A stretch of 64,000 nt of DNA from Peredibacter starrii (GCF_034259205.1 NZ_CP139487.1:62001-126000), one strand, 5' to 3'. Positions 27,930-37,011 are shown, counted from the first letter of the stretch. Notes: a model not told the origin generated them from the letters alone. A program made the numbers and translations.

Positions 27930-29458
27930 AGTGGAATGTTCCCGTGTTTACGCTCAGGACGGTTAACTTTTTTGTGCTCCAGAGCTTTAAGGTATTGATA
28001 AAGACGCTGACGAGTGATTTCCGGATTGATGATTTCATCCAGGTAACCAAGCTCGGCCGCGCGATAAGGGTTGGCAAAGTTGTTCTCGTAGTTTTCTACG
28101 TGCTTCGCTTTGTTCGCCATATCGTTACGGAAAATAATGTTCACTGCACCATCTGCACCCATAACTGCGATCTCTGCAGTTGGGTAAGAAAGATTGATGT
28201 CAGCGCGGATGTGTTTCGACGCCATAACGTCATAAGCACCACCGTAGGCCTTACGAGTAATAAGCGTGATAAGAGGAACCGTCGCTTCAGAGTAAGCGTA
28301 AAGAAGTTTAGCTCCATGACGGATGATCCCGCCGTACTCTTGAACTGTACCAGGTAGGAAGCCCGGAACGTCTACCAGAGTTATGATTGGAATATTGAAA
28401 GCATCACAGAAGCGCACGAAACGAGCGGCCTTCACAGATGAGTCGATGTCCAAACAACCAGCCAGGAAGTTAGGTTGGTTTGCTACGATACCAACTTTGA
28501 TTCCACCGATTGAAGCAAAACCAGTAAGAATGTTTTTCGCGAAGTCAGCGTGAACTTCCAGAAAGTGCTGATCATCGATCACTTCAAGAATAAGCTCGTG
28601 CATATCGTACGGCTTCTTCGAGTTATCAGGGATGAAATTCTTAAGTTTGTTGTTCGTACGAGTAACTGAGTCTGTTGTCAGTTTCGCTGTATGCTTAATT
28701 TGATTACATGCAGGGATGAACGCCATAAGTTCTCTTACGCGCTCAAAACAATCATCTTCGTCGTCACAACGGAAGTGTGCGACACCAGATTTTTCATTGT
28801 GAGTATGAGCACCACCAAGAGCGTCTTTTGTTACTTCTTCGTGAGTCACAGTTTTAATAACATCCGGACCAGTCACGAACATGTATGACGTTTTATCTAC
28901 CATGAAGATGAAGTCAGTCATGGCCGGAGAATAAACCGCACCACCAGCACATGGCCCCATGATCAAAGAGATCTGAGGAATCACACCTGAGGCCTGAACG
29001 TTACGGTAGAAAATCTCAGCGTAACCAGCAAGAGCGTCAACGCCTTCCTGAATACGAGCTCCACCAGAATCGTTAATACCGATCATCGGGATTTTGTTCG
29101 CCAGAGCGAAGTCCATCACCTTACAGATTTTTTGCGCGTGGGCCGCACCAAGAGCACCACCCCAACAAGTAAAGTCTTGAGAGAAAAGGGCAACTTGCTG
29201 GCCATTGATTTTCGCAATACCAGTTACCACACCGTCACCCAGGTACTTTTGTTTCTCCATACCAAAGTTATGACTACGGTGAACCACAAATTTATCGAAT
29301 TCAATAAATGAATCTGGATCTACCAGTTTACTGATTCGTTCACGGGCAGTGTATTTGCCCTGTTCATGTTGCTTGTTGATTCTTTCAGTACCGCCACCTA
29401 GTTCGGCTTCACGGCTGAAAGTAGCGAGTTGCTCGCGTCTTTGTTCGTTGGTCAGCAT
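27926..29458 (-). CDS. Carboxyltransferase subunit of acyl-CoA carboxylase (PccB-type)
   Basis: The 510-residue protein is a fused two-lobe crotonase-type carboxyltransferase: [15 protein letters not shown] near the N-terminus, the [14 protein letters not shown] oxyanion region, [13 protein letters not shown], and in the second lobe [14 protein letters not shown] and [13 protein letters not shown]. This is the propionyl-CoA/acetyl-CoA carboxylase beta layout. The substrate (propionyl-CoA versus others) cannot be fixed by eye. A strong AGGAGG ribosome site precedes the ATG at 29458; it is the first gene of the operon. Confidence 0.93.
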   Translation of the reverse strand: MLTNEQRREQLATFSREAELGGGTERINKQHEQGKYTARERISKLVDPDSFIEFDKFVVHRSHNFGMEKQKYLGDGVVTGIAKINGQQVALFSQDFTCWGGALGAAHAQKICKVMDFALANKIPMIGINDSGGARIQEGVDALAGYAEIFYRNVQASGVIPQISLIMGPCAGGAVYSPAMTDFIFMVDKTSYMFVTGPDVIKTVTHEEVTKDALGGAHTHNEKSGVAHFRCDDEDDCFERVRELMAFIPACNQIKHTAKLTTDSVTRTNNKLKNFIPDNSKKPYDMHELILEVIDDQHFLEVHADFAKNILTGFASIGGIKVGIVANQPNFLAGCLDIDSSVKAARFVRFCDAFNIPIITLVDVPGFLPGTVQEYGGIIRHGAKLLYAYSEATVPLITLITRKAYGGAYDVMASKHIRADINLSYPTAEIAVMGADGAVNIIFRNDMANKAKHVENYENNFANPYRAAELGYLDEIINPEITRQRLYQYLKALEHKKVNRPERKHGNIPL

Positions 29459-29532
29459 TCGACCCTCCTGAAATGTATCGGAAAGTTATACCTTGCTTAG
29501 ACCAGAGGGTAAAGTTTTGACACTCTAAGTAA

Positions 29533-29553
29533 AAGGCCCCAGAAAGGGGCCTT
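29533..29553 (-). terminator. Rho-independent terminator of the TIGR02147-secreted protein operon
   Basis: An eight-base-pair AAGGCCCC/GGGGCCTT stem with a five-base loop lies 26 bases beyond the stop at 29579 on the minus strand and is followed there by TTTTAC. Confidence 0.8.
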
Positions 29554-29578
29554 GAGATTAAAAATTTTGAATTTTAGA

Positions 29579-30391
29579 CTAACGGCAACCGCGACCAGAG
29601 CTGAGGTTGTAACCAATTTGGTTAAGAGAGTGGTAAACCTCTTGAATTTTCTGCTTCTTAGAGAATTCATCCATGTCAGATGTGTTAAATCTCTCAAGAT
29701 CTTCATTGATGTCTTTAAGATCCAAAATTTCGCACGAGTAAGCCGAGCTATAAACTAATTGTGTCAGTTCTGTATAAGCTGCGCCTGAAACCACTTCCGC
29801 AGCTACCAGGTAAGCGCTTGATGGGCCAAGTGGGAAAATTTGTTCGCGACGAAGCACCAGGCTGCTATTCACCACAAAAAGCATATCTCTTACCATCTCG
29901 AGCATGTTTTGCTCGAATGCTAGTGTACGAGAATAACGACAGCCAAAACGACGGGCCTGACAGCTATAAAAACGATAATCAATTTTTTCTGCGGTAGCAA
30001 AGATCAGATCATAAAAGCTTTCAAGTGCGATCGCTGTAGCTTTTGTGCCTTTCACATCTTTTGCCACTTCTTCTTTTAACATCACACCCAGGTCATGAGC
30101 GTGTGTGATAAGTCTAAGCGTAATTGGATTCAGATCCCCGTAACGTTGAGTTGAGTTGGACTTAAGTCCAGCGATCAATGAATTAACCGCACCTGTGAAA
30201 TCCCCATTCATACTGGCATTTGAAGCATCAAAACGAGCGCGCTCTAATAAACGTAAAGTGCGGTCGCAATAAGCGCGGAATTCGGCGTCCGCATCCACTT
30301 CAGTTCCATTTTGAGCAACGTGAGCAGAAGCAGTATTAAAATTTATCAGAGAGCTTAAACCTAGGAGAAGAGCAAACGTCCAATTTTTCAT
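29579..30391 (-). CDS. Secreted helical protein of unknown function
   Basis: I do not recognise a named family. The 270-residue protein starts with a signal peptide (MKNWTFALLLGLSSLINF, cleavage near ASA) and is otherwise predicted all-helical, with paired cysteines around YSCQARRFGC and two more near the C-terminus. Helix pattern and order resemble the neighbour at 30405 and the paralogues at 34235 and 35603, so I suspect one divergent family. The ATG is preceded by AAGGA; an in-frame extension to 30430 overlaps the upstream gene and is rejected. It is the last gene of the minus operon. Confidence 0.68.
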   Translation of the reverse strand: MKNWTFALLLGLSSLINFNTASAHVAQNGTEVDADAEFRAYCDRTLRLLERARFDASNASMNGDFTGAVNSLIAGLKSNSTQRYGDLNPITLRLITHAHDLGVMLKEEVAKDVKGTKATAIALESFYDLIFATAEKIDYRFYSCQARRFGCRYSRTLAFEQNMLEMVRDMLFVVNSSLVLRREQIFPLGPSSAYLVAAEVVSGAAYTELTQLVYSSAYSCEILDLKDINEDLERFNTSDMDEFSKKQKIQEVYHSLNQIGYNLSSGRGCR

Positions 30392-30404
30392 ACAGAAATC
30401 CTTA

Positions 30405-31259
30405 TTAGTAAGCGCAAGAGCGCGATTCAATTTGTTTTGTTATAGAACGAACTTCCAAAACGAAGCGGTTAAGCTTAATGGCGTCTTCTTTCGTTGAAGT
30501 TCTGCCGTCCAGATAAGTCTGAACATTGCGAGAAAGACGAACTAATAGTTTTGACTGACACTCAAGCGCGTTCGAGAAAAGAGTTTCTTTAAGGTCATTT
30601 GCTACTTCAGCACTTAGGTACGAAAGCGCCTGCATATATTGAGTTACCGGGATCGCCGTAAAGTAGGTGCTGCGATCTGATTTCAGACGAACAAATCTCT
30701 GCTCTAGACCAGTTAGTTGAGAAACTGCGATATCAACCAAGAGTTCTTCCAGCTCACGAACGCCCATTGGACGGCCCTGAGTTGAATAAGGAATATAGTG
30801 ATCACGGTCTACACGGAAGGCCACGTCCTCAATATGAAGTGTGTACCAATCCATAAACGAAAGAAGACCTTGCATATGATTGTGCTGAATCAAAGCACCG
30901 TCTGGAAGTTTCCCGCCGTTGATAACTGAAGGAATCTCGAGCAACTGAGCAAGACGAATCCCTCTTGTGATCGCGCGGTAAGTAAGTGAATTGTCCTGGG
31001 CCTGTGGAGCCTGTTCAGAACTCGCCGCCGCTGCAATAAGACCATTATAGAAAACACGAAGAGCACCGATTTTATCGTTATTATAATTAAGACGCTCAAG
31101 AGCTTCGGCACGAGTCTCTCTCACCATGATCGAAGCATCATCACACCAGTTAATCAGTGCGAAGTTCATACCACCACCGATTCCGCTTCCGCCTTCACCG
31201 GCCTGAACTGTTAGTGAAGCGAGCACCATCATTCCAGTAATCAGTTTCTTAAAATTCAT
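30405..31259 (-). CDS. Secreted helical protein of unknown function
   Basis: I do not recognise a named family. The 284-residue protein has a signal peptide (MNFKKLITGMMVLASLTVQA) followed by a Gly-rich stretch (GEGGSGIGGG) and a helical body with few cysteines (NWCDD early, ALECQS and SRSCAY late). The gene lies 11 bases after the TIGR02147 regulator and 13 bases before the next secreted protein, so all three form one operon. It resembles the product of 29579 in length, helix layout and C-terminal cysteine, which suggests an old duplication. Confidence 0.68.
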   Translation of the reverse strand: MNFKKLITGMMVLASLTVQAGEGGSGIGGGMNFALINWCDDASIMVRETRAEALERLNYNNDKIGALRVFYNGLIAAAASSEQAPQAQDNSLTYRAITRGIRLAQLLEIPSVINGGKLPDGALIQHNHMQGLLSFMDWYTLHIEDVAFRVDRDHYIPYSTQGRPMGVRELEELLVDIAVSQLTGLEQRFVRLKSDRSTYFTAIPVTQYMQALSYLSAEVANDLKETLFSNALECQSKLLVRLSRNVQTYLDGRTSTKEDAIKLNRFVLEVRSITKQIESRSCAY

Positions 31260-31270
31260 AATATCCTCTG

Positions 31271-32200
31271 CTATTCAGTTATTTGTAAAAGTTGTGAGCC
31301 GATCTGCACCACCAAATCATTGGCGTGCTGAGTATTACCGGCATACTTTTCAAGAATTTTTTTAGTAAACTCCTTCATCTCAGCTCGAAGGTTTTCGAAT
31401 TGTGAATTAGGAATACTGAGTGTAATCAACTGGGCAGCACGTTTCTCGTAAGACAGCTGTTCCATCGCCTCCGCGGCCTTAAGAGCAAATTGCTTATGAA
31501 GATTCGCTGAGCTCTTGAAGTTGGCGGCATTGTCTTCAAATAGAACCACCGGCTCAGACTGAACCAGTTTGCCTGATTCATTGCGAGTCACCAGACCCAG
31601 GGCCATCAGGTCATTCAAACCTTCAACCACTTTCTCTTTCGTGATTTTCTTATCGAGTTTTGAGATGATCCACTCCGGTTCCTCACGGAAGCCTTTCAGG
31701 GTAACCAACTCGCGTAGCACCACCAGGTGCCACTCATTTAAATAACGGTATTGGTGTTCAAGCACTTGAACCAGTTTTGCTTTCTTCCCACGAGCTCCCA
31801 CTTTCATGCGCTCAAAGAAATACAGCTTTTCTTTTTCAGTCTCGGCCTGGTTAAACATCACCATGTTTTCAAAATAGATCGCTTCTTCGGCAGAAAGATC
31901 CATGGCAGTCGAGAAACCAAGAATTGATTTAGAAGTTAGATTACGTTTGTTCTTAACAATTAGACCTAAGTAACCACGAGAGTTCTTTCCGAAACCGGCA
32001 GCATAAATGAAAGCGTTCTCTGAATAGTTTGAGTTCTTCGACTTCTTAAAAAGATACATGTCTCTTAAGAAGACGCGATAATTCATATATTCAAAGATCA
32101 CCGGTCTTTCAGTGATGACCTTGGTTTCAATCGTTTCTGTTTCTTGCGAAACAGACGCGCTGATAACTTCTTCAGTAGTTTTGGTGTCATTTCCCAACAT
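31271..32200 (-). CDS. TIGR02147-family protein (putative regulator) 1
   Basis: The 309-residue protein has the TIGR02147 landmarks: FEYMNYRVFLRDMYLFKK, AAGFGKNSRGYLGLIVKNKR, YFENMVMFNQ and the LNEWHLVVLREL block. The family is found mainly in Bdellovibrio relatives and Fibrobacter; its N-terminal part resembles a helix-turn-helix and a regulatory role is proposed but not established here. It is close to full-length similar to the protein at 37017, with an extra N-terminal tail of about 35 residues. The frame opens at 32293, but the ATG at 32200 follows AAGGA and is preferred. It leads an operon with two secreted proteins, behind the conserved element at 32236-32304. Confidence 0.82.
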   Translation of the reverse strand: MLGNDTKTTEEVISASVSQETETIETKVITERPVIFEYMNYRVFLRDMYLFKKSKNSNYSENAFIYAAGFGKNSRGYLGLIVKNKRNLTSKSILGFSTAMDLSAEEAIYFENMVMFNQAETEKEKLYFFERMKVGARGKKAKLVQVLEHQYRYLNEWHLVVLRELVTLKGFREEPEWIISKLDKKITKEKVVEGLNDLMALGLVTRNESGKLVQSEPVVLFEDNAANFKSSANLHKQFALKAAEAMEQLSYEKRAAQLITLSIPNSQFENLRAEMKEFTKKILEKYAGNTQHANDLVVQIGSQLLQITE

Positions 32201-32235
32201 GGGGCTGTCCTTGTTTAGTGCCCCAGATATATCTC

Positions 32236-32304
32236 GGGTGCTGACAACTTGGACACCAATTGTAATTTTTACACAAGACTTTCCGATGACCACCAGTCAG
32301 CAGG
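32236..32304 (-). promoter_or_regulatory. Conserved upstream element, copy A (TGCTGAC-N50-GTCAGCA)
   Basis: Read on the minus strand it aligns without gaps to copy B at 33412-33480: an exact 12-base block CCTGCTGACTGG, then CATC, AAAG, TTACAA and GTCAGCA-N-CC at identical offsets, with about 41 of 69 positions the same. TGCTGAC and GTCAGCA are inverted half-sites with centres 57 bases apart. It ends about 40 bases before the TIGR02147 start, and its distal block also overlaps the -35 region of the divergent protease gene. Confidence 0.7.
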
Positions 32305-32313
32305 TCAGAAGGC

Positions 32314-32319
32314 TATAAT
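32314..32319 (+). promoter_or_regulatory. Candidate -10 box (TATAAT) of the zincin gene
   Basis: A perfect TATAAT ends nine bases before the ATG at 32329. No good -35 and no ribosome site are visible, so transcription starting about seven bases downstream would give a nearly leaderless message. Confidence 0.4.
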
Positions 32320-32328
32320 GTCGGCCAA

Positions 32329-33411
32329 ATGAAGTGGTTATTGTTCACACTACTATATATATGTGCGACTTCCTGGGCGTTTGCCGAAGCGGCGAATGTT
32401 CGTTGGTCACGTCTGGGTTTTGTTTTCGAAGCAAAGGATGAGCTTTATCGTAATCAGCAGCAGGATCTCCTGCTCGCAAGTACTGATATCGCCGAACAAC
32501 TCTCCGATATTCAATTATCAAAACTTCCCTCTGAAGCGCGGGATAAAATCAAGCATAAAACCATCACTTTGATCTTTGAAAAGAACGCCTCGACCGATGC
32601 CGTTTTCTATCCTCCGGGAACGAAGGCCGGCAGAGGAAATGATGAGTGGATAATTACTCTTAATCCGGCCCTTATTTCGACTCCAGATTATCTTAAAATT
32701 ATCTCTCACGAGTACTTCCACGCCGTTCATTATTCCATTAATCCGAATGAAGTAAGTTGGGTGCGCGAAGGTCTGGCACAATTGTTTGAGTACCGTCTCT
32801 ATAATGGATTTAATTTTGCACACACTCACGCGGGCCTTACTAAGAATGAATTTCCCCTCGAAGCGGAGTTTGATATCAATGATTATCGTCCGGAGAAATA
32901 TGGTAATACCCTCCTCTACTTTTATTATCTAACTAGCCACTGTGATAAAGACGATACGCTTTTCTGGACTCTCGTAAATAGTGGCGGTTCAGGACGGGAT
33001 GGAATTAATCGCGCTCTTCAACTAGAAAATTCCAGCATACCTTTATGCCGAGATTTCTCTTCATCGGCAGAAGGTTTTTCACTCGCAAAAATGGCCAATA
33101 GCTATAGTGGCTTTGAGCAGTCCTCATTGACCTTTATTATGCCTTCTTCTCATCGCCTCCAAATCGATGCCCAGAAGGAGCTTTCCCTCCTCGCTAACCC
33201 AGATAAGTTCTGGTCTTCGATCCAGAGCTATCAACCTCAACGCCTCTCTTTAAAGACCGCTCAGGAACTGATTAAAACGGCTCCTGCTTCGTTTAAATGG
33301 TGGGGACTTGAAAAGAACTACCCTAATCGAATTAAGGCCCTAAAACCCCAAGATCTCATGACCCTGTCCCCTGCCTGGGACGTGGGTGTTCTTGCGACTG
33401 ACAGTCTCTAG
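32329..33411 (+). CDS. Secreted zincin-like metallopeptidase
   Basis: The 360-residue protein has a signal peptide (cleavage near residue 19, WAFAEA) and a zinc motif HEYFH at 127-131, with a probable third ligand Glu at 147 in VREGLAQLF. The HExxH...E spacing and the EGLA context are those of gluzincin/DUF4157-like proteases. The part after about 210 shows no known domain. It is likely exported and could act on prey or on the cell's own envelope. The ATG is not preceded by a ribosome site; the frame, signal peptide and motif nonetheless support the gene. It lies between the two elements with TGCTGAC half-sites. Confidence 0.8.
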   Translation: MKWLLFTLLYICATSWAFAEAANVRWSRLGFVFEAKDELYRNQQQDLLLASTDIAEQLSDIQLSKLPSEARDKIKHKTITLIFEKNASTDAVFYPPGTKAGRGNDEWIITLNPALISTPDYLKIISHEYFHAVHYSINPNEVSWVREGLAQLFEYRLYNGFNFAHTHAGLTKNEFPLEAEFDINDYRPEKYGNTLLYFYYLTSHCDKDDTLFWTLVNSGGSGRDGINRALQLENSSIPLCRDFSSSAEGFSLAKMANSYSGFEQSSLTFIMPSSHRLQIDAQKELSLLANPDKFWSSIQSYQPQRLSLKTAQELIKTAPASFKWWGLEKNYPNRIKALKPQDLMTLSPAWDVGVLATDSL

Positions 33412-33480
33412 CCTGCTGACTGGCAGACATCACAAAGCGCTATGAATTTTTTACAAACGACCGGTTCCAGGTCAGCAACC
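33412..33480 (+). promoter_or_regulatory. Conserved upstream element, copy B (TGCTGAC-N50-GTCAGCA)
   Basis: The same gap-free pattern as copy A occurs directly after the protease stop: CCTGCTGACTGG at 33412-33423, TTACAA at 33451-33456 and GTCAGCA at 33471-33477. The half-site centres are again 57 bases apart. The ATG of the next secreted protein (33521) lies 44 bases after the last half-site, versus 39 in copy A. Confidence 0.7.
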
Positions 33481-33520
33481 ATGTTACTCATTAGGAAATC
33501 AAAAGCCCTAAGGAGATCAT

Positions 33521-34213
33521 ATGAAATACATGTTGTTGATGTTTGCTTTACTTTGCTCTGGCCTAGTACACGCGGCCCTTGAAGTTGGTTCTTACGATGG
33601 TGTGGATAACGCTAGAAATGATTATGAACTTCACGTTCGTGAACTTCCAGAAAGACGTGGAAGCTTCATCGGTCTTCTTATTAATGGCAAACAATCAAAA
33701 GTTCGCGCTTATCTAATTGATGCATTCTCTTCTAGTAAGTACGGTCTTCTTTCATTACGTCTTACTGGTAACTATAATATTGGTGTAAGCAACACACTTC
33801 CATCAATCAGCTTAACAGCAACTTCAGATACACTGGTACTAACTCCAAACGGTGAAAACGATATGGGGTTCAGCACTTCAATTACATTCAAAACAAAGAG
33901 CAAAAAGCCTCTTCGTTGGTCACCACTTATTGCGGGTAACTACTCAAGCAAACAAATCGTGGTTTCAAACCTGGATGCAGAAAACGAAGCAACCATGACA
34001 AGTAAGGCGCAAGGTCTGGTTGGTGATTACGTTCTTCGCGAAACTCGCCAGGACATGTATGTGGTTCTTTCAACTCAGCTGACTTCAACTGGTGTGAAGC
34101 TTGATAAAAACGCAACTTTGTTCGCGGTATTTATGAAAGGCGGTCGCTTCGGTGGTGATCAACTCGTTATCGTAAACAGCGCTACTGGTGCAGCAGCTCG
34201 AGCTGGTAACTAA
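33521..34213 (+). CDS. Secreted beta-rich protein of unknown function
   Basis: I do not recognise the family. The 230-residue protein has a signal peptide (MKYMLLMFALLCSGLVHA) and a mature part predicted to be mainly beta strand, with a duplicated feel: GSYDGVDNARNDYELHVRE early and GDYVLRETRQDMYVVLS late both lead into strands ending in an exposed hydrophobic run. It has no cysteines after the signal. A strong AAGGAG ribosome site precedes the ATG. It heads the plus operon with the tandem paralogues 34235 and 35603 and carries element B upstream. Confidence 0.7.
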   Translation: MKYMLLMFALLCSGLVHAALEVGSYDGVDNARNDYELHVRELPERRGSFIGLLINGKQSKVRAYLIDAFSSSKYGLLSLRLTGNYNIGVSNTLPSISLTATSDTLVLTPNGENDMGFSTSITFKTKSKKPLRWSPLIAGNYSSKQIVVSNLDAENEATMTSKAQGLVGDYVLRETRQDMYVVLSTQLTSTGVKLDKNATLFAVFMKGGRFGGDQLVIVNSATGAAARAGN

Positions 34214-34234
34214 GAAGGACGCAGGAGAAACTTT

Positions 34235-35593
34235 ATGAAAACGACATCTATGATGACATTCATCCTGCTTGCCACTCTTACAGGTAAAGCATTTGCTCAA
34301 AAAAACTCAAGCCTTCCAGATATTCCAGCTCCACGTGAGTTAACGGAAGTAGGAAGTGAGTTCGCAGAAGGTACTATCACTCGTCTTTCAGATGGAGAAG
34401 CTTCGGTCTTCGTTCCATGGGCGCAAAACGCTCAATCGGTTCTGACTAAGGCCCTTCGTGATATTCAAACTATGACGGTACAACAGCAAGTTCGTCACCT
34501 GACTGCCATTATGAAGTCAGTGGTAACGAACTCTGGTTCGAAGAACTATCAGATGTTCATGCGGTTCGTACTTAACCGTACTCTTCTTTTAGTTCAGGAA
34601 ACAGTTAGCCAGTCAGACTGGAATGAGCCAGGAACAGCAGAGAGCGTTCTCGATCTTCAAGTAACTGGAATCAACCTCGCGCTTAAATTCTATGAATCAG
34701 ATTTGAGTTATCAGAGTCGCGCTAACCGCGGCAATGATGCTGTAAACCAGTCATACGCGATCTTCGGGGCCACTTTTGGTAAAGAAATGATCAGATCAAT
34801 CCAGAACATCACGGATGCCTCTGCTCAGTACCGTGTTCTGTATAAGACACTTGAAATGGTTAACTGGGACTTCTCACGTGATGCGATCGCGATTGAGTTC
34901 GCTGACGCCATCGTTGAGATTTACAACACGCTCAACACTCTTAATGAACAACCGACCAATAATGATTCTGAGAGCGTACTTGCTATCAGACGTTTAAATG
35001 TACTGGTTAATAGTGTGGCATCTGTTGAGAGAACAATTCTTCTTAGCAATGAAACAACTCGTAGAACGCTTCAGGAGCGTGAGCGTCTAGAGCGCATGCA
35101 GGCCACACAAAGACAAATGGAATTGGATGTTGCTCGCGGCATTTCAGTTATGTCGAATGACAAATTTTATGTAGTTCTTGGAAACAATGAACTTGAAAGA
35201 CATAGAGATTGTTTGTCTAAACAAACGACTAACACAGACCACATTCTGGTTATGCAAGGGAATAGAACTCCTCAAAAGTACTATAACAGTTCAAGCTACT
35301 GGTCTGCAGACACTGCTTGTCGCATGATTATCAATGGTAATTCACAGGTGGAAACATCTAAGAGCTTCAACTTTTATGGTGAAATTGAAAAGCAAGGTTA
35401 TAGCTTTCAGGCACCTTCAGTATCTTCACTCATGTACCAGTGCTACAACTTTTTACAAGAGAAAAGAATTACTCAAACGGATATCTTTTCGGTTGGAACG
35501 AACAATTCAGTTCCAAGAATTCATACGAATTCAAGTTCATACTGGAGAGGCCCGGCCAATATCTGTATGGCAATTCTGGACAAGGTTCTTTAA
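34235..35593 (+). CDS. Secreted two-part protein, paralogue 1 (helical N-domain, NSSSYW-repeat C-domain)
   Basis: I do not recognise the family. After a signal peptide (about 1-21) comes a helical domain (about 25-260), a charged coiled-coil-like linker (about 265-300) and a C-terminal part with two imperfect repeats, each containing NSSSYW followed by a Cys (positions about 305-365 and 383-448). The helical domain is about two-thirds identical by eye to that of the next gene, including QNAQSVL, KNYQMFMRF and NWDFSRD, while the C-terminal parts are unrelated. AGGAG lies before the ATG, 21 bases after the previous gene. Confidence 0.75.
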   Translation: MKTTSMMTFILLATLTGKAFAQKNSSLPDIPAPRELTEVGSEFAEGTITRLSDGEASVFVPWAQNAQSVLTKALRDIQTMTVQQQVRHLTAIMKSVVTNSGSKNYQMFMRFVLNRTLLLVQETVSQSDWNEPGTAESVLDLQVTGINLALKFYESDLSYQSRANRGNDAVNQSYAIFGATFGKEMIRSIQNITDASAQYRVLYKTLEMVNWDFSRDAIAIEFADAIVEIYNTLNTLNEQPTNNDSESVLAIRRLNVLVNSVASVERTILLSNETTRRTLQERERLERMQATQRQMELDVARGISVMSNDKFYVVLGNNELERHRDCLSKQTTNTDHILVMQGNRTPQKYYNSSSYWSADTACRMIINGNSQVETSKSFNFYGEIEKQGYSFQAPSVSSLMYQCYNFLQEKRITQTDIFSVGTNNSVPRIHTNSSSYWRGPANICMAILDKVL

Positions 35594-35602
35594 GGCATAA
35601 TT

Positions 35603-36982
35603 ATGAAACTTTTAATTCTATCGACAGTACTATTTATCGGAAACGCTATGGCCAAGGACCTTCCTCCGGTCCAGGCACCTCGTGAGTTAACAGAAACGAG
35701 CAGTGAATTCGCGGAAGGCACAATCACTCGCCTTTCAGCGGCCGATGTGGATATTTTCATCCCTTATGCACAGAATGCTCAATCGGTTTTGAACAAAGCG
35801 CTCGAAGACATTCGTTCGATGACTGTTCAGCAACAGGTGAAACACCTGACGGCCGTAATTAAGGCCGTGGTTAGGAATTCTGGTCAGAAAAACTATCAGA
35901 CCTTCATGCGCTTCTCACTTAACCGTACGCTCTTTCTAGTTCAAGAACTGGTTAAAGAAACTGACTGGGCAACTTCTGGTACAGTTGAGAATGTTCTGAA
36001 TATTCAAGTGAAAGGAATTGAGCTCGCTCTTCGTTTTTATGAATCGGATCTGGCGTATCAGCGTCGAGCTAACCAAGGTAAAGAAACAGTGGCCCTGAAT
36101 CATGCCGCCTTTGCCAATGACTTCGGCCGAACCATGCTTACTGCTACCCAAAACGTACTAGATGCTTCAGCTCAGTATCGTTTGCTTTATAAAATTCTCG
36201 AGATGATCAACTGGGATTTCTCTCGTGATCAATATGCTATCGAGTTGTCTGACACGATTGTTGAGATTTATACCACCCTTTATTCAATGGACGAAAACCC
36301 AACTGCCAACGACGCTGACAGTGTTCAAAACATTCGCCGTTTAAATACTTTGATTGCCTCTGTTGAGAAGACTTCTGGTGTCCTGAATGAGATCGCCCGC
36401 AAAAATGGCGAAGAGTTATCGGAACGTCAGCGTGAACTTGAGCGTGAAGCTATTCGCCAGCGTTTACCTTTAAAGCAGGGTCAAGCAATTTTCAACGTTA
36501 CAAACCAGAACAGCCCACTCTTAGGCGTGATTCATGAAATCAGAAAAGATACAGTCGTCCTTAAGTATTCAGACAATACCTATGGAACTGTTGCTATCAC
36601 TCAGCTTGGTTATACTACTGGCTGTGTAAAAGATATTTGTGTTGGGGATAAATTGTTCAATATGCCCGCAAACAACCAGGACCACAACTCCATGAAGGTT
36701 GTGGGCATTACTGCCGATGACAAATTTGTACTTCAGTATCTGGATGGAGAATACACGAATGAAATCTACAGTGGCTGGACTGCCCAAGTATTGTCCAAAA
36801 CCACTGGTTGTTCAGGACAACTGTGCGTGAACGATACTGTCTTTAATATGAAAAATAAGTTTCAAGCTAAAATTGTTGGGATCCAACCAGATGGAAATTA
36901 TATTCTTCAATATTTAGATGGCGAGTATACAGGTGAACGCGGCGGCGGCTGGACTGCCGAATATCTAACTAAAATTAAATAA
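35603..36982 (+). CDS. Secreted two-part protein, paralogue 2 (helical N-domain, DGEYT-repeat C-domain)
   Basis: I do not recognise the family. A signal peptide (about 1-17) is followed by the same helical domain as paralogue 1 (about 22-260) and a different C-terminal part (290-459) built of three repeats of about 55 residues, with the pattern VGD/VND-FNM, VLQYLDGEYT and GWTAQ, and Cys pairs (TTGCVKDICV, TTGCSGQLCV). The repeats look like small beta barrels (SH3- or Tudor-like), possibly ligand-binding. It lies ten bases after paralogue 1 and ends at the terminator at 36986. Confidence 0.75.
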   Translation: MKLLILSTVLFIGNAMAKDLPPVQAPRELTETSSEFAEGTITRLSAADVDIFIPYAQNAQSVLNKALEDIRSMTVQQQVKHLTAVIKAVVRNSGQKNYQTFMRFSLNRTLFLVQELVKETDWATSGTVENVLNIQVKGIELALRFYESDLAYQRRANQGKETVALNHAAFANDFGRTMLTATQNVLDASAQYRLLYKILEMINWDFSRDQYAIELSDTIVEIYTTLYSMDENPTANDADSVQNIRRLNTLIASVEKTSGVLNEIARKNGEELSERQRELEREAIRQRLPLKQGQAIFNVTNQNSPLLGVIHEIRKDTVVLKYSDNTYGTVAITQLGYTTGCVKDICVGDKLFNMPANNQDHNSMKVVGITADDKFVLQYLDGEYTNEIYSGWTAQVLSKTTGCSGQLCVNDTVFNMKNKFQAKIVGIQPDGNYILQYLDGEYTGERGGGWTAEYLTKIK

Positions 36983-36985
36983 GCA

Positions 36986-37011
36986 AAAGGCCCCAATTAA
37001 TCGGGGCCTTT
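36986..37011. terminator. Bidirectional rho-independent terminator
   Basis: A nine-base-pair AAAGGCCCC/GGGGCCTTT stem, followed on the plus strand by TCTTTTTT and preceded by A-rich sequence, separates the plus operon from the convergent TIGR02147 gene. Confidence 0.88.

Noticed and set aside
25983-37011. Repeated GGCC-rich hairpins as a dispersed repeat family
   Set aside because: They share stem composition but not flanking sequence, and each sits at a gene end with a T tract, so they are ordinary terminators.
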